Assembly: GCF_018342065.1 (NCBI RefSeq)
Contig: NZ_JAFDOE010000001.1
Span: forward strand, 682,001 to 746,000
Length of the DNA stretch: 64,000 nt
Reading direction: 5' to 3'
DNA from: Citrobacter sp. FP75
GTDB lineage: Bacteria; Pseudomonadota; Gammaproteobacteria; Enterobacterales; Enterobacteriaceae
Below the pieces are notes generated by a model, which did not search any database, was not told the DNA's origin, and worked only from the letters and a program-made list of their open reading frames with translations. Position numbers and translations under genes: made by a program. The number at the start of each line of letters is the position of its first letter. Position 1 is the first letter of the stretch. Below, one piece after another: positions 1 to 10,242 of the stretch.

Positions 1-430
1 GCTCACTCCTGATGCATTCTCTCCGTCCGGTTTTTGTGTTGATGATGCTGCGCTTTATTTTTCTTTTGAAGAAAAGTGCCGCGACCTGGATTTAGTCAAA
101 GAACAGAAAGCGGAGCTGGTGCTCAATGCGCTGGTGGCTATTCGATATCTGAAACCGCAAATGCCAAAAAGCTGGCACTTTGTGGCACACACCATCAACT
201 GGTCACCGGCAGTGGGTGATGCTGCCTGCGTATATTTAAGCGATACCGAAGAACAGGTTAATCTGTTAGTGGTTGAGCCGGGTGAAAATGCGGCCCTGTG
301 TCTGCTGGCACAGCCGGGAGTAGTTATTGCCGGGCGCACCATGCAGCTTGGCGATGCCATTAAAATCATGAATGACAGACTGAAACCGCAACTCCCTGTC
401 GACAGTTTCAGCCTTGAGCAAGCCGTTTAA
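1..430 (+). CDS. zapC: Cell division protein ZapC, 5' truncated by window edge
   Basis: The reading frame is open from base 2 to the TAA at 428-430 and gives about 142 codons; ZapC is usually about 180 residues, so the N-terminus lies outside the window. The visible part matches remembered E. coli ZapC closely, including the stretch [15 protein letters not shown] and the C-terminal end DSFSLEQAV. ZapC is a cytosolic FtsZ-associated protein that promotes bundling of FtsZ protofilaments at the Z ring. Its stop codon overlaps the stop of the convergent ycbX by two bases, so the two genes meet tail to tail with no intergenic terminator. Confidence 0.95.
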   Translation, partial: LTPDAFSPSGFCVDDAALYFSFEEKCRDLDLVKEQKAELVLNALVAIRYLKPQMPKSWHFVAHTINWSPAVGDAACVYLSDTEEQVNLLVVEPGENAALCLLAQPGVVIAGRTMQLGDAIKIMNDRLKPQLPVDSFSLEQAV

Positions 431-1536
431 CTCTCCAGCCTGACTGCTGTCTTTGGCACACAGCTGCAGCAAAGAATCGTCCCGTCATCGCCAATCGCTG
501 ATTTTTTCAGCGGGCTGACTTCGCCTTCTACCAACCGAATCCGGCAGCATCCGCAGATCCCCGCCCGGCAAGAGTAGGGAACCCGGATCCCCTGATTTTC
601 CAGTTGCTCCAGTAACACCTGCTGATTATTTCCGCGAAAGGTTTGTCCCTGCCAGTCAATAAGTACGCTGGCATCAGGTTGCTGCTGCGCGGCGACGGTA
701 TCATCAGATTCCGCCGCGCCGTACGCTCTGGCGGGCCCGGTTGCCAGAATTTCAACCTCATCGCCAACGCGGATCACGCCGCTGTTGCGGGCAATCAGAT
801 TCTGACCGAAATCGACATCGCCGTTATCCGCCGCAGTGCGGAAGGTTTGCAGCGTGGCCAGCGGCTCGCCGGACGGGTGCTTTTGGCCTTTTTCAGGGCT
901 GACGGTAGTGAAAATACAGCGGCTACAGGGTTTCGCCACATCAAAAATGACCTCGCCGATACGAATCACCTTCCAGGTGTCCTCTTCCCACGCGGCGGCC
1001 CCGGTGACTACCAGATTGGGGCGAAACTGCTCCATTTTGATACTGGCCGGGCAGCGCTGTTGCACATCGCGCAGCGACGCTTCGTTAGTCAGAAGATAAG
1101 GAAAGCCATCAGCGAACGAGAGCGGTACGCCATTATGGCGCTTTACCCGACGCGTCAACTGTGGACCAACCCAGCGCAACTGCACATCACGGGAGAAAAA
1201 GCCGCTGAGCCACTGATTGATCGCCGCAGGCGCAATACGCGCCGTAAAGTGGTTTCCCCAGACTTCCGTTGGCGCATCCTGGGTGGCGAAGTCGGCAAAG
1301 CGGACCAGCGCGCTGCTGCCGTCGGGCGCAGTTAAGTGCAACCCATCGTGCAACGGGGAAGGGGTAAAACGAACCATCTGTGGGAACTGCCGGGCAGTGA
1401 TGAACGTTCCGTCGGGTTCGGTAACCATAAAGATGCGATCAAAGGCCAGACCACTCACGTCTGCCAGGGCGTGCGTTAGCCCAATACCACGCATTGATTT
1501 AACCGGATGAACAAAAAGTCGGGTTAACGTTACCAC
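427..1536 (-). CDS. ycbX: MOSC-domain / 2Fe-2S protein YcbX
   Basis: This is a 369-residue protein with an N-terminal MOSC N-domain beginning [12 protein letters not shown], a MOSC domain carrying the PCSRC cysteine motif, and a C-terminal plant-type [2Fe-2S] ferredoxin domain with CRAGICGCC and a later CCSC. In E. coli YcbX protects against N-hydroxylated base analogues together with CysJ, presumably as a molybdenum-cofactor reductase. I place the start at GTG 1536, because it gives exactly the family length and has AGGGA upstream. The frame remains open to an ATG at 1569, but that would add 11 residues absent from the relatives I recall. It is convergent with zapC and divergent from rlmKL. 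Confidence 0.93.
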   Translation of the reverse strand: MVTLTRLFVHPVKSMRGIGLTHALADVSGLAFDRIFMVTEPDGTFITARQFPQMVRFTPSPLHDGLHLTAPDGSSALVRFADFATQDAPTEVWGNHFTARIAPAAINQWLSGFFSRDVQLRWVGPQLTRRVKRHNGVPLSFADGFPYLLTNEASLRDVQQRCPASIKMEQFRPNLVVTGAAAWEEDTWKVIRIGEVIFDVAKPCSRCIFTTVSPEKGQKHPSGEPLATLQTFRTAADNGDVDFGQNLIARNSGVIRVGDEVEILATGPARAYGAAESDDTVAAQQQPDASVLIDWQGQTFRGNNQQVLLEQLENQGIRVPYSCRAGICGCCRIRLVEGEVSPLKKSAIGDDGTILCCSCVPKTAVRLES

Positions 1537-1573
1537 TGTACAGTCCCTCGAATGAAAATAAGCCTTCAACTTT

Positions 1574-1601
1574 ATGACAAGGGCGTGAGATTAGCTATAA
1601 T
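1574..1601 (+). promoter_or_regulatory. Candidate sigma70 promoter of rlmKL
   Basis: A perfect TATAAT at 1596-1601 lies 16 bases downstream of ATGACA (1574-1579), which resembles a -35 box. It lies about 33 bases upstream of the rlmKL ATG. Assignment is by eye only. Confidence 0.5.
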
Positions 1602-1634
1602 GCGCAGCAATTTTATTGGAGTAAAAGTGACATT

Positions 1635-3743
1635 ATGAATTCTCTGTTTGCCAGTACGGCCCGTGGGCTGGAAGAGCTGTTAAAAACTGAACTGGAAAAC
1701 CTCGGTGCCGCGGAGTGCCAGGTGGTTCAGGGTGGGGTCCATTTTAAGGGCGACACGCGGCTTGTTTACCAGAGCCTGATGTGGAGCCGCCTGGCCTCGC
1801 GCATTATCCTGCCGATGGGAGAGTGCAAGGTCTATAGCGATCTTGATCTGTACCTCGGCGTTCAGGCAATCGACTGGACAGAGATATTTAATCCTGGTGC
1901 GACGTTTGCTGTGCATTTTAGCGGCCTGAACGAAACCATTCGCAACAGCCAGTACGGCGCATTAAAAGTAAAGGATGCAATTGTCGATGCCTTTACGCGT
2001 AAAAATATGGCGCGTCCGAATGTGGATCGAGAATCCCCGGATCTGCGCATCAACGTCTGGCTGAACAAAGATACCGCCAGCATAGCCCTCGATCTGAGCG
2101 GCGATGGTCTGCATCAGCGCGGTTATCGCGATCGCGCCGGTCAGGCGCCGATTAAAGAAACGCTGGCTGCAGCCATCGTGATGCGTTCCGCCTGGCAGCC
2201 GGGCACACCGCTGCTCGATCCGATGTGTGGTTCCGGTACGCTGCTGATTGAGGCCGCGATGTGGGCAACCGATCGTGCACCAGGCCTGCACCGTGGCTAC
2301 TGGGGTTTTAACGGCTGGGCGCAGCATGATGAAGCCGTCTGGCAAGAAGTTAAAGCGGAAGCTCAGGTTCGTGCGCGCAAAGGGCTGGCGGACTATACGT
2401 CGCATTTCTACGGCTCCGATAGTGATGCCCGGGTGATTGAAAAAGCGCGCAGTAATGCCCGCCGCGCAGGCATTGCCGATCTGGTGACGTTTGACGTCAA
2501 AGATGTGGCGAAACTGAGCAATCCGCTACCGAAAGGACCGTATGGTACGGTTATCAGCAACCCGCCATACGGTGAACGTCTGGATAGCGAGCCGGCGCTG
2601 ATCGCCCTGCATAGCCTGTTGGGACGCACGATGAAAAACCAGTTTGGCGGCTGGAACCTGTCGCTGTTCAGCGCCTCTCCTGATTTGCTCAGCAGCCTGC
2701 AATTACGTGCTGATAAGCAGTTTAAAGCCAAAAACGGCCCGCTGGACTGCGTACAGAAAAACTATCACGTTGCAGAAACGACCGCCGACAGCAAACCTGC
2801 AACGGTGGCGGAAGACTATGCCAACCGTCTGCGTAAAAATATTAAGAAGCTGGAAAAATGGGCGCGCCAGGAAGGTATTGAATGCTATCGTTTGTACGAT
2901 GCTGACCTGCCGGAATACAACGTCGCGGTCGACCGCTACGGCGACTGGATCGTGGTTCAGGAATACGCACCACCGAAGACGGTTGATGCCCAGAAGGCTC
3001 GCCAGCGTCTGTTCGACATTATTGCCGCTACGCTGTCAGTGCTGGAGATCGCGCCGAATAAACTGGTGCTGAAAACCCGTGAACGGCAGAAAGGGAAAAA
3101 CCAGTATCAGAAGATGAATGAGAAGGGTGAATTCATTGAGGTTAGCGAGTATAACGCGCGCCTGTGGGTTAACCTGACCGACTATCTTGATACCGGTCTG
3201 TTCCTGGACCACCGTATTGCACGCCGAATGCTGGGCCAGATGAGTAAGGGTAAAGATTTCCTCAATCTGTTCTCTTATACCGGTAGCGCCAGCGTACATG
3301 CCGGGCTCGGCGGTGCACGCAGCACCACCACGGTCGATATGTCTCGCACTTATCTTGAGTGGGCGGAACGTAACCTGCGACTCAACGGGCTGAGCGGTCG
3401 TGCGCACCGTTTAATTCAGGCTGACTGCCTGGGCTGGCTGCGCGAAGCCAATGAACAGTTTGATCTGATTTTCATCGATCCGCCGACCTTCTCTAACTCT
3501 AAACGTATGGAAGACTCATTTGACGTGCAGCGCGATCACCTGGCGTTGCTGAAAGATCTGAAACGTCTGCTGCGTAAAGACGGCACGATCATGTTCTCCA
3601 ACAACAAACGTGGATTCCGTATGGATCTCGACGGTCTGGCTGCACTGGGATTGAAAGCACAAGAAATCACCCAAAAAACGCTTTCCCAGGACTTTGCCCG
3701 TAACCGTCAGATCCACAACTGCTGGCTGATTACCGCAGCCTGA
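1635..3743 (+). CDS. rlmL: Bifunctional 23S rRNA methyltransferase RlmKL (G2445 and G2069)
   Basis: The 702-residue fused enzyme matches the length of E. coli RlmKL (YcbY). The N-terminal half has a THUMP region (roughly residues 45-155) and the RlmL methyltransferase with a SAM-binding [14 protein letters not shown] loop and catalytic NPPYGERL. The C-terminal half is RlmK with the motif [11 protein letters not shown] near residue 618. It makes m2G2445 and m7G2069 in domain V of 23S rRNA during 50S assembly, using S-adenosylmethionine. The ATG at 1635 follows a GGAG sequence. uup follows 12 bases after the stop, so the two are probably co-transcribed. Confidence 0.97.
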   Translation: MNSLFASTARGLEELLKTELENLGAAECQVVQGGVHFKGDTRLVYQSLMWSRLASRIILPMGECKVYSDLDLYLGVQAIDWTEIFNPGATFAVHFSGLNETIRNSQYGALKVKDAIVDAFTRKNMARPNVDRESPDLRINVWLNKDTASIALDLSGDGLHQRGYRDRAGQAPIKETLAAAIVMRSAWQPGTPLLDPMCGSGTLLIEAAMWATDRAPGLHRGYWGFNGWAQHDEAVWQEVKAEAQVRARKGLADYTSHFYGSDSDARVIEKARSNARRAGIADLVTFDVKDVAKLSNPLPKGPYGTVISNPPYGERLDSEPALIALHSLLGRTMKNQFGGWNLSLFSASPDLLSSLQLRADKQFKAKNGPLDCVQKNYHVAETTADSKPATVAEDYANRLRKNIKKLEKWARQEGIECYRLYDADLPEYNVAVDRYGDWIVVQEYAPPKTVDAQKARQRLFDIIAATLSVLEIAPNKLVLKTRERQKGKNQYQKMNEKGEFIEVSEYNARLWVNLTDYLDTGLFLDHRIARRMLGQMSKGKDFLNLFSYTGSASVHAGLGGARSTTTVDMSRTYLEWAERNLRLNGLSGRAHRLIQADCLGWLREANEQFDLIFIDPPTFSNSKRMEDSFDVQRDHLALLKDLKRLLRKDGTIMFSNNKRGFRMDLDGLAALGLKAQEITQKTLSQDFARNRQIHNCWLITAA

Positions 3744-3755
3744 AAGGAAAAATAA

Positions 3756-5663
3756 ATGTCATTAATCAGTATGCATGGTGCATGGCTGTCGTTCAGCGAT
3801 GCACCGCTTCTTGATAATGCTGAACTGCATATCGAAGATAACGAGCGCGTCTGCCTGGTGGGTCGTAATGGCGCGGGCAAATCGACGCTGATGAAGATCC
3901 TCAACCGTGAGCAGGGTCTTGACGACGGGCGTATTATTTATGAGCAGGATCTGGTTGTGTCGCGTCTGCAGCAGGATCCGCCGCGCAACGTGCAGGGTAG
4001 CGTCTACGATTTCGTCGCCGAAGGGATTGCAGAACAGGCGGTTTACCTCAAGCGTTACCACGATATCTCGCATCTGGTGATCACCGATCCGAGTGATAAA
4101 AACCTGCAGGAACTGGCGAAGGTTCAGGAACTGCTGGATCACCACAATCTGTGGCAGCTGGAAAACCGTATTAATGAAGTACTGGAACAGCTTGGCCTCG
4201 AAGCCGATATGGAGCTGGCATCGCTGTCCGGCGGCTGGCTGCGTAAAGCGGCGCTTGGCCGAGCGTTAGTCAGCAATCCGCGCGTATTGTTGCTGGATGA
4301 ACCGACGAACCACCTGGATATTGAAACCATCGACTGGCTGGAGGGGTTTCTGAAAACCTTCAACGGAACGATCATTTTCATTTCCCACGACCGTTCGTTT
4401 ATTCGCAATATGGCAACACGTATTGTCGATCTCGATCGCGGTAAGCTGGTGACCTATCCAGGGAACTACGATCAGTACCTGCTGGAGAAAGAAGAAGCGC
4501 TGCGGGTAGAAGAGTTACAGAATGCGGAGTTTGATCGCAAACTGGCGCAGGAAGAAGTCTGGATCCGCCAGGGCATCAAAGCGCGTCGTACCCGTAACGA
4601 AGGCCGTGTGCGTGCACTGAAAGCGATGCGTCGGGAGCGTGGCGATCGCCGTGAAGTGATGGGTACCGCGAAGATGCAGGTTGAAGAGGCGAGCCGCTCG
4701 GGCAAAATCGTCTTTGAAATGGAGAATGTTGACTACCAGATTAACGGTAAACAGCTGGTGAAAGACTTCTCGGCGCAGGTACAACGTAGTGACAAAATTG
4801 CGTTAATTGGACCTAACGGCTGCGGTAAAACAACGTTGATCAAGCTGATGTTAGGTCAGCTACAGGCCGATAGCGGGCGTATCCATGTTGGTACGAAGCT
4901 GGAAGTGGCCTATTTTGACCAGCACCGTGCGGAGCTGGATCCGGATAAAACCGTCATGGATAACCTGGCGGAAGGTAAGCAGGAGGTGATGGTCAACGGT
5001 AAACCGCGCCACGTGCTGGGCTACCTTCAGGACTTCCTGTTCCACCCTAAACGGGCGATGACACCGGTGCGTGCGCTCTCTGGCGGAGAACGCAACCGTC
5101 TGTTGCTGGCACGTCTTTTTCTGAAACCCAGCAATCTGTTGATTCTCGATGAACCAACGAACGATCTCGACGTCGAAACGCTGGAACTGCTCGAAGAGCT
5201 GATTGATGGTTATCAGGGCACCGTTTTGCTGGTCAGCCACGATCGTCAGTTTGTTGATAACACGGTTACCGAGTGTTGGATTTTCGAAGGCGGCGGCAAA
5301 ATTGGTCGTTATGTCGGCGGTTACCACGATGCGCGTGAGCAGCAGTCACAATATGTAGCGTTTAAACAGCCAGTCGCGAAAAAAACAGAGGACGTAGCGG
5401 CCCCTAAAGCAGAAATTGTAAAACGCGGTACCAGCAAACTAAGCTATAAACTACAGCGCGAACTGGAGCTGCTCCCTCAACAGCTCGAAGAGCTGGAAGC
5501 TAAACTGGAAACGTTACAGGCTCAGGTTGCTGACGCCGCCTTTTTCAGTCAGCCGCATGAGCAAACACAGCAGGTGCTGGCTGATCTGAGTAACGCAGAA
5601 CAAGAACTTGAGCAAGCCTTTGAGCGCTGGGAGTATCTTGAGTCTTTAAAGAATGGCGCATAA
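3756..5663 (+). CDS. uup: ABC-F ATPase Uup
   Basis: This is a 635-residue soluble ABC-F protein with two ATPase domains and no membrane segments. The first domain has Walker A GRNGAGKST and LSGGW signature, with DEPTNHLDIE as Walker B. The second has GPNGCGKTT, LSGGE and DEPTNDLDVE. The last 80 or so residues are charged and leucine-rich, which fits the C-terminal coiled-coil DNA-binding domain of Uup. The family acts on ribosomes or replication intermediates; uup mutants raise precise transposon excision. The AAGGAAAA sequence just before the ATG is a good ribosome binding site. It lies between rlmKL and pqiABC on the same strand. Confidence 0.97.
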   Translation: MSLISMHGAWLSFSDAPLLDNAELHIEDNERVCLVGRNGAGKSTLMKILNREQGLDDGRIIYEQDLVVSRLQQDPPRNVQGSVYDFVAEGIAEQAVYLKRYHDISHLVITDPSDKNLQELAKVQELLDHHNLWQLENRINEVLEQLGLEADMELASLSGGWLRKAALGRALVSNPRVLLLDEPTNHLDIETIDWLEGFLKTFNGTIIFISHDRSFIRNMATRIVDLDRGKLVTYPGNYDQYLLEKEEALRVEELQNAEFDRKLAQEEVWIRQGIKARRTRNEGRVRALKAMRRERGDRREVMGTAKMQVEEASRSGKIVFEMENVDYQINGKQLVKDFSAQVQRSDKIALIGPNGCGKTTLIKLMLGQLQADSGRIHVGTKLEVAYFDQHRAELDPDKTVMDNLAEGKQEVMVNGKPRHVLGYLQDFLFHPKRAMTPVRALSGGERNRLLLARLFLKPSNLLILDEPTNDLDVETLELLEELIDGYQGTVLLVSHDRQFVDNTVTECWIFEGGGKIGRYVGGYHDAREQQSQYVAFKQPVAKKTEDVAAPKAEIVKRGTSKLSYKLQRELELLPQQLEELEAKLETLQAQVADAAFFSQPHEQTQQVLADLSNAEQELEQAFERWEYLESLKNGA

Positions 5664-5677
5664 TTAAAGGAGCGCAT

Positions 5678-6931
5678 ATGTGCGAACATCACCATGCCGC
5701 GAAGCATATTTTGTGCTCGCAGTGTGACATGCTGGTGGCATTACCGAGCCTTACGCATGGTCAGAAAGCGGCATGTCCGAGATGTGGCACGACATTAACC
5801 GTTGCGTGGGACGCGCCAAGGCAGCGTCCTACCGCTTATGTTATTGCAGCATTGTTTATGCTGCTTTTATCTAACCTCTTCCCTTTTGTGAACATGAATG
5901 TCGCTGGGGTAAGCAGCGAAGTGACGTTGCTGGAAATTCCCGGTGTGCTGTTTTCGGAAGACTACGCCAGCCTCGGTACCTTCTTTTTATTATTCGTACA
6001 GTTGGTTCCCGCTTTTTGCTTGTTCACCATCTTACTGCTGGTGAACCGGGCTGAGATGCCCTGGCGACTCAAAGCGTGGCTGGCGCGTATTCTGTTTCAG
6101 TTAAAAAGCTGGGGAATGGCAGAAATCTTCCTCGCAGGCGTGCTGGTAAGCTTTGTTAAACTGATGGCCTATGGCGACATCGGTGTGGGCAGCAGCTTCA
6201 TACCGTGGTGCCTGTTTTGTGTCCTCCAGCTGCGCGCTTTTCAGTGTGTCGATCGTCGCTGGCTCTGGGATGATATCGCCCCTATGCCGGAGGTTAAGCA
6301 GGTCTTAAAACCCGGCGTTCCCGGTATCCGACAAGGGCTACGTTCATGCTCTTGTTGTACCGCGATCCTTCCCGCTGATGAACCGGTCTGCCCGCGCTGT
6401 CAGACAACGGGTTACGTGCGTCGTAAAAACAGTCTGCAATGGACGCTGGCACTCCTGTTCACCTCGATCATGCTTTATCTGCCCGCCAATATTATGCCGA
6501 TCATGATTACCGATTTGTTAGGGTCAAAACTGCCGTCAACGATTATTGAAGGCGTTGTTTTAATCTGGAGCGAAGGTTCTTACCCGGTGGCGGCTGTCAT
6601 CTTTATAGCCAGTATTCTGGTGCCGACGTTAAAAATGATCGCGATTGCCTGGCTGTGCTGGGATGCCAAAGGGCACGGCAAACGCGACAGCGAGCGCATG
6701 CACCTGATTTATGAAGTTGTGGAATTTGTCGGTCGTTGGTCAATGATCGATGTTTTTGTTATTGCGGTACTCTCTGCGCTGGTGCGCATGGGAGGGTTAA
6801 TGAACATTTATCCTGCAATGGGTGCATTGATGTTTGCTTTAGTCGTCATTATGACAATGTTTTCTGCGATGACGTTTGATCCACGTCTGTCGTGGGATCG
6901 TGAACCAGAACCAGGCCATGAGGAGTCCTGA
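5678..6931 (+). CDS. pqiA: Inner-membrane protein PqiA
   Basis: The 417-residue protein has two zinc-ribbon-like CxxC pairs (CSQC/CPRC near the N-terminus and CSCC/CPRC around residues 225-245), each followed by a group of about four hydrophobic segments. This is the paraquat-inducible protein A fold, eight membrane spans in two repeats. With PqiB and PqiC it forms an envelope-spanning MCE lipid-transport complex. A GGAG site precedes the ATG. The stop is 4 bases before the pqiB ATG. In E. coli the operon is induced by paraquat through SoxRS; I did not identify a SoxS box here. Confidence 0.95.
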   Translation: MCEHHHAAKHILCSQCDMLVALPSLTHGQKAACPRCGTTLTVAWDAPRQRPTAYVIAALFMLLLSNLFPFVNMNVAGVSSEVTLLEIPGVLFSEDYASLGTFFLLFVQLVPAFCLFTILLLVNRAEMPWRLKAWLARILFQLKSWGMAEIFLAGVLVSFVKLMAYGDIGVGSSFIPWCLFCVLQLRAFQCVDRRWLWDDIAPMPEVKQVLKPGVPGIRQGLRSCSCCTAILPADEPVCPRCQTTGYVRRKNSLQWTLALLFTSIMLYLPANIMPIMITDLLGSKLPSTIIEGVVLIWSEGSYPVAAVIFIASILVPTLKMIAIAWLCWDAKGHGKRDSERMHLIYEVVEFVGRWSMIDVFVIAVLSALVRMGGLMNIYPAMGALMFALVVIMTMFSAMTFDPRLSWDREPEPGHEES

Positions 6932-6935
6932 CAGC

Positions 6936-8573
6936 ATGGAATCTAAAAGTGGGGAAGCCAAAGTGCAAAAGGTAAAAAACTGGTCGCCTGTGTGGATATT
7001 CCCAATCGTCACTGCACTCATTGGCGCATGGGTCTTGTTTTATCATTACAGTCATCAGGGGCCGGTCGTCACGTTAATTACGACCAATGCTGAAGGTATT
7101 GAGGGTGGCAAAACAACAATCAAGAGCCGCAGTGTGGATGTCGGCGTTGTCGAGAGCGCAACGCTGACTGACGATTTGACTCATGTGGAAATTAAAGCGC
7201 GTCTCAACTCTGGTATGGAAAAGCTGCTGCATAAAGACTCGGTCTTTTGGGTGGTGAAGCCGCAGGTAGGACGTGAGGGTATCAGCGGCTTAGGCACGCT
7301 GTTGTCCGGGGCTTATATTGAACTGCAGCCGGGGAACAAAGGCAGCCAGCTCACCAATTATCAACTGCTGGACTCTCCACCGCTGGCGCCGCCAGATGCG
7401 AAGGGGATCCGCGTGATTTTGGACAGCAAAAAAGCTGGCCAGCTCAGCCCGGGGGACCCGGTGTTGTTCCGCGGGTATCGCGTGGGGTCAGTTGAGACTA
7501 GCACTTTTGATGCGCAAAAACGCTCAATCAGCTATCAGCTCTTCATCAATGCGCCTAACGATCGCCTGGTCACCAGTAACGTACGTTTCTGGAAAGATAG
7601 CGGCATTGCCGTAGATCTCACCTCGGCGGGGATGCGCGTGGAGATGGGGTCACTTACCACGTTGTTCGGCGGCGGGGTCAGTTTTGATGTGCCTGAAGGT
7701 TTAGAACAAGGCCAGCCGGTCGCACAACAGTCTTCGTTTAGCCTCTATGACGATCAAAAAAGTATTCAGGACTCGCTATATACGGAACACATTGATTACC
7801 TGATGTTCTTCAAGGATTCGATTCGAGGATTGCAGCCCGGCGCGCCGCTGGAGTTCCGCGGTATTCGCCTCGGTACGGTCAGTAAGGTGCCTTTCTTTGC
7901 ACCGAATATGCGTCAGGTCTTCAATGATGATTACCGTATTCCGGTGCTGGTGCGTATTGAACCTGAACGCCTGAAGGCACAGTTGGGTGAAGACACCGAT
8001 GTGGGTGCCCACCTGGCCGAGTTGCTCAAACGCGGACTGCGAGGATCATTGAAAACGGGGAACCTGGTAACCGGCGCGCTGTATGTCGATCTCGATTTCT
8101 ACCCGAAAGAACCACCGATTACGGGCGTACGCGAATTTAATGGTTATCAAATTATCCCGACCGTGAGCAGTGGCCTGGCGCAGATACAGCAGCGTTTGAT
8201 GGAAGCACTGGATAAGATTAATAATCTACCACTGAATCCGATGATCGTGCAGGCGACCACTACGCTTTCTGAAAGCCAGCGCACGATGAAGCATCTGCAA
8301 ACCACGCTGGATAACATGAATAAAATAACCGGTAGCCAGTCGATGCAGCAACTGCCGGCAGATATGCAGAACACGCTGCGTGAACTTAATCGTAGCATGC
8401 AGGGCTTCCAGCCAGGTTCCGCGGCCTATAACAAGATGGTGGCGGATATGCAGCGTCTTGATCAGGTTCTGCGTGAGCTGCAACCGGTACTGAAAACGCT
8501 GAACGATAAGAGTAATGCGCTGGTGTTTGAAGCGAAGGACAAAAAAGATCCAGAGCCGAAGAGGGCGAAATAA
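6936..8573 (+). CDS. pqiB: MCE-family lipid transport protein PqiB
   Basis: The product is 545 residues, with a single N-terminal membrane anchor (WIFPIVTALIGAWVLFYHY) and a long periplasmic part holding three MCE domains. The C-terminal third is helical and rich in Gln, Leu and Met, which fits the needle or coiled-coil region that bridges the periplasm toward the outer membrane. The start at ATG 6936 has AGGAGT upstream and matches the remembered MES start of E. coli PqiB; an open extension upstream to 6876 overlaps pqiA and is unlikely. The TAA stop overlaps the pqiC ATG by one base, so translation is coupled. Confidence 0.95.
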   Translation: MESKSGEAKVQKVKNWSPVWIFPIVTALIGAWVLFYHYSHQGPVVTLITTNAEGIEGGKTTIKSRSVDVGVVESATLTDDLTHVEIKARLNSGMEKLLHKDSVFWVVKPQVGREGISGLGTLLSGAYIELQPGNKGSQLTNYQLLDSPPLAPPDAKGIRVILDSKKAGQLSPGDPVLFRGYRVGSVETSTFDAQKRSISYQLFINAPNDRLVTSNVRFWKDSGIAVDLTSAGMRVEMGSLTTLFGGGVSFDVPEGLEQGQPVAQQSSFSLYDDQKSIQDSLYTEHIDYLMFFKDSIRGLQPGAPLEFRGIRLGTVSKVPFFAPNMRQVFNDDYRIPVLVRIEPERLKAQLGEDTDVGAHLAELLKRGLRGSLKTGNLVTGALYVDLDFYPKEPPITGVREFNGYQIIPTVSSGLAQIQQRLMEALDKINNLPLNPMIVQATTTLSESQRTMKHLQTTLDNMNKITGSQSMQQLPADMQNTLRELNRSMQGFQPGSAAYNKMVADMQRLDQVLRELQPVLKTLNDKSNALVFEAKDKKDPEPKRAK

Positions 8574-9136
8574 TGAAAAAGTGGCTAGTGGTGATGATGG
8601 CGGTCTGGCTGACGTCATGCAGCTCCAACGGGGAGAATAAAAGCTATTATCAGCTCCCCATCGCGCAGGGGGGCGTACAGAGCACCGCCAACCAGGGTAA
8701 CCGTCTGCTGTGGGTTGAACAGGTTGCGGTACCGGATTATCTGGCGGGTAATGGCGTGGTGTACCAAACCAGCGATGTGAAATACGTCATTGCCAACAGT
8801 AATCTCTGGGCCAGCCCGTTAGATCAACAGTTGCGCAATACGCTTGTCGCCAACCTCAGTACACAGTTGCCTGGATGGGTCGTTGCCTCTCAGCCGCTGG
8901 GCAGCACGCAGGACACACTCAACGTGACGGTGACCGGATTCCATGGTCGCTACGATGGTAAAGTCATTGTCAGCGGTGAATGGTTACTGAATCATCAGGG
9001 GCAGTTGATCAAGCGTCCATTCCACATCGAAGCCGTGCAGACGCAGGATGGCTATGATGAGATGGTGAAGGTTTTGGCTAACGCCTGGAGCCAGGAGGCG
9101 ACGGCTATCGCTCAAGAGCTGAAACGCATTCCTTAA
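8573..9136 (+). CDS. pqiC: Outer-membrane lipoprotein PqiC
   Basis: This 187-residue protein has a lipoprotein signal: MKKW, a hydrophobic core and the lipobox LTSC, making Cys16 the likely acylated residue. The following Ser-Ser does not signal inner-membrane retention, so outer-membrane sorting is expected. It belongs to the YmbA/PqiC family, which anchors the PqiB needle at the outer membrane. It starts inside the pqiB stop codon (TAATG) and is the last gene of the operon, followed by a rho-independent terminator. Confidence 0.93.
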   Translation: MKKWLVVMMAVWLTSCSSNGENKSYYQLPIAQGGVQSTANQGNRLLWVEQVAVPDYLAGNGVVYQTSDVKYVIANSNLWASPLDQQLRNTLVANLSTQLPGWVVASQPLGSTQDTLNVTVTGFHGRYDGKVIVSGEWLLNHQGQLIKRPFHIEAVQTQDGYDEMVKVLANAWSQEATAIAQELKRIP

Positions 9137-9157
9137 GCTTAAATAATTGTAAATTCC

Positions 9158-9192
9158 ACCGCCTTCGGCTCAGCGCCCAGGCGGTTTTTTTT
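9158..9192 (+). terminator. Rho-independent terminator after pqiABC
   Basis: A 7-bp stem (ACCGCCT at 9158-9164 with AGGCGGT at 9179-9185) is followed by a run of eight T. It lies 21 bases after the pqiC stop. Confidence 0.85.
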
Positions 9193-9323
9193 ATTTTTTT
9201 CTCGGTTGATATAACTGTTCTGACTCATAATTCTTGTACAAATGATTTATCGGGTAGCTCACATATATGACACTGGCGTGAATTTTGCGCATTGACGAGT
9301 CTGAGGTTTCGGGGTATTCGTTT

Positions 9324-9339
9324 AGTGTGATTGCACACT
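9324..9339. promoter_or_regulatory. Inverted repeat in the rmf upstream region
   Basis: AGTGTG and CACACT form 6-bp arms around ATTG, about 50 bases upstream of the rmf ATG. It contains TGTGA-like half sites resembling a CRP target, and rmf is known to respond to ppGpp and cAMP-CRP in E. coli. The spacing is shorter than a standard CRP site, so the assignment is weak. Confidence 0.3.
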
Positions 9340-9391
9340 TAGTAATCACTGTTTTCTTTTCCACCAGACCAAAAAATGAGGGAAACGAGGC

Positions 9392-9559
9392 ATGAAGAGA
9401 CAAAAACGAGATCGCCTGGAACGGGCACATCAACGTGGATATCAGGCCGGCATCGCCGGACGCTCAAAAGAAATGTGTCCCTATCAGACGCTGAATCAAA
9501 GGTCATACTGGCTGGGAGGCTGGCGAGAAGCCATGGGGGATAGGGTGTTAATGGCCTGA
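9392..9559 (+). CDS. rmf: Ribosome modulation factor
   Basis: This short 55-codon gene encodes a very basic peptide starting MKRQKRDRLERAHQRGYQ and containing GIAGRSKEMCPYQTLNQRS. It differs from remembered E. coli RMF at only a few residues, such as SYW for SQW. RMF binds near the 3' end of 16S rRNA and drives dimerisation of 70S ribosomes into inactive 100S particles in stationary phase. The ATG is preceded by GAGGGAAACGAGG. The gene sits convergent to fabA with a shared palindromic terminator between them. It was found by reading the gap between pqiC and fabA. Confidence 0.97.
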   Translation: MKRQKRDRLERAHQRGYQAGIAGRSKEMCPYQTLNQRSYWLGGWREAMGDRVLMA

Positions 9560-9580
9560 TTCTGTCTCTTTAAATAAAAG

Positions 9581-9602
9581 AAACCTCCGCATGCGGAGGT
9601 TT
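9581..9602. terminator. Palindromic terminator between rmf and fabA
   Basis: A perfect 22-base palindrome with arms AAACCTCCGCA and TGCGGAGGTTT is flanked by A-rich and T-rich sequence. It can serve rmf and the convergent fabA. Confidence 0.75.
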
Positions 9603-9666
9603 CGCCTTTTATTCAGCCTGATCATACGCTTTAGCGTCAACCTCAGGCGTTCTACGCGGTCCTTTA

Positions 9667-10185
9667 TTAGAACGCAGACGTATCCTGGAAAAGGCCCACT
9701 TTCAGATCGTTCGCTGTGTAGATCAGACGACCATCAACCAGCACTTCACCATCCGCCAGACCCATGATCAGGCGGCGGTTTACGATACGTTTGAAGTGAA
9801 TGCGGTAAGTGACTTTCTTCGCGGTCGGCAGAACCTGACCGGTGAATTTCACTTCGCCCACGCCCAGTGCGCGGCCTTTACCTTCGCCGCCCAGCCAGCC
9901 GAGATAGAATCCAACCAGCTGCCACATGGCATCCAGACCCAAGCAGCCTGGCATCACCGGATCGCCGATAAAATGGCAACCGAAGAACCACAGGTCCGGG
10001 TTGATATCCAGTTCAGCTTCAACAAAACCTTTGTCAAAGTTGCCACCGGTTTCGGTCATCTTGATGACACGGTCCATCATCAGCATGCTTGGTGCAGGCA
10101 GTTGTGGGCCTTTTGCGCCAAACAGCTCACCGCGACCAGAGGCAAGAAGGTCTTCTTTTGTATAGGATTCGCGTTTATCTACCAT
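9667..10185 (-). CDS. fabA: 3-hydroxydecanoyl-ACP dehydratase/isomerase FabA
   Basis: This is a 172-residue cytosolic hot-dog-fold enzyme. It dehydrates 3-hydroxydecanoyl-ACP and isomerises trans-2- to cis-3-decenoyl-ACP, the branch point to unsaturated fatty acids. Catalytic His71 lies in [12 protein letters not shown] and Asp85 in CLGLDAMWQ (His70 and Asp84 without the initiator Met). The start is ATG 10185, giving the exact family length; longer in-frame extension into ycbZ is not supported. Adjacent FadR-like and FabR-like operators lie 39-74 bases upstream of the start. The gene lies downstream of ycbZ on the same strand with a 68-base gap. Confidence 0.97.
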   Translation of the reverse strand: MVDKRESYTKEDLLASGRGELFGAKGPQLPAPSMLMMDRVIKMTETGGNFDKGFVEAELDINPDLWFFGCHFIGDPVMPGCLGLDAMWQLVGFYLGWLGGEGKGRALGVGEVKFTGQVLPTAKKVTYRIHFKRIVNRRLIMGLADGEVLVDGRLIYTANDLKVGLFQDTSAF

Positions 10186-10223
10186 GTTCTCTGTAAGCCT
10201 TATTTTATTGAAGCACGCAGGAT

Positions 10224-10241
10224 AGCTAACACGTGTACGCT
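10224..10241 (-). promoter_or_regulatory. FabR-like operator upstream of fabA
   Basis: On the minus strand the sequence reads AGCGTACACGTGTTAGCT, a near palindrome matching the AGCGTACA...TGT-AGCT type of FabR site. FabR represses fabA and fabB in response to the unsaturated fatty acyl pool. Confidence 0.65.
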
Positions 10242-10242
10242 G

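Noticed and set aside
643..1335. 230-codon plus-strand open frame opposite ycbX
   Set aside because: It is antisense to a well-supported gene, has no family character, and ycbX has clear motifs in the opposite frame.
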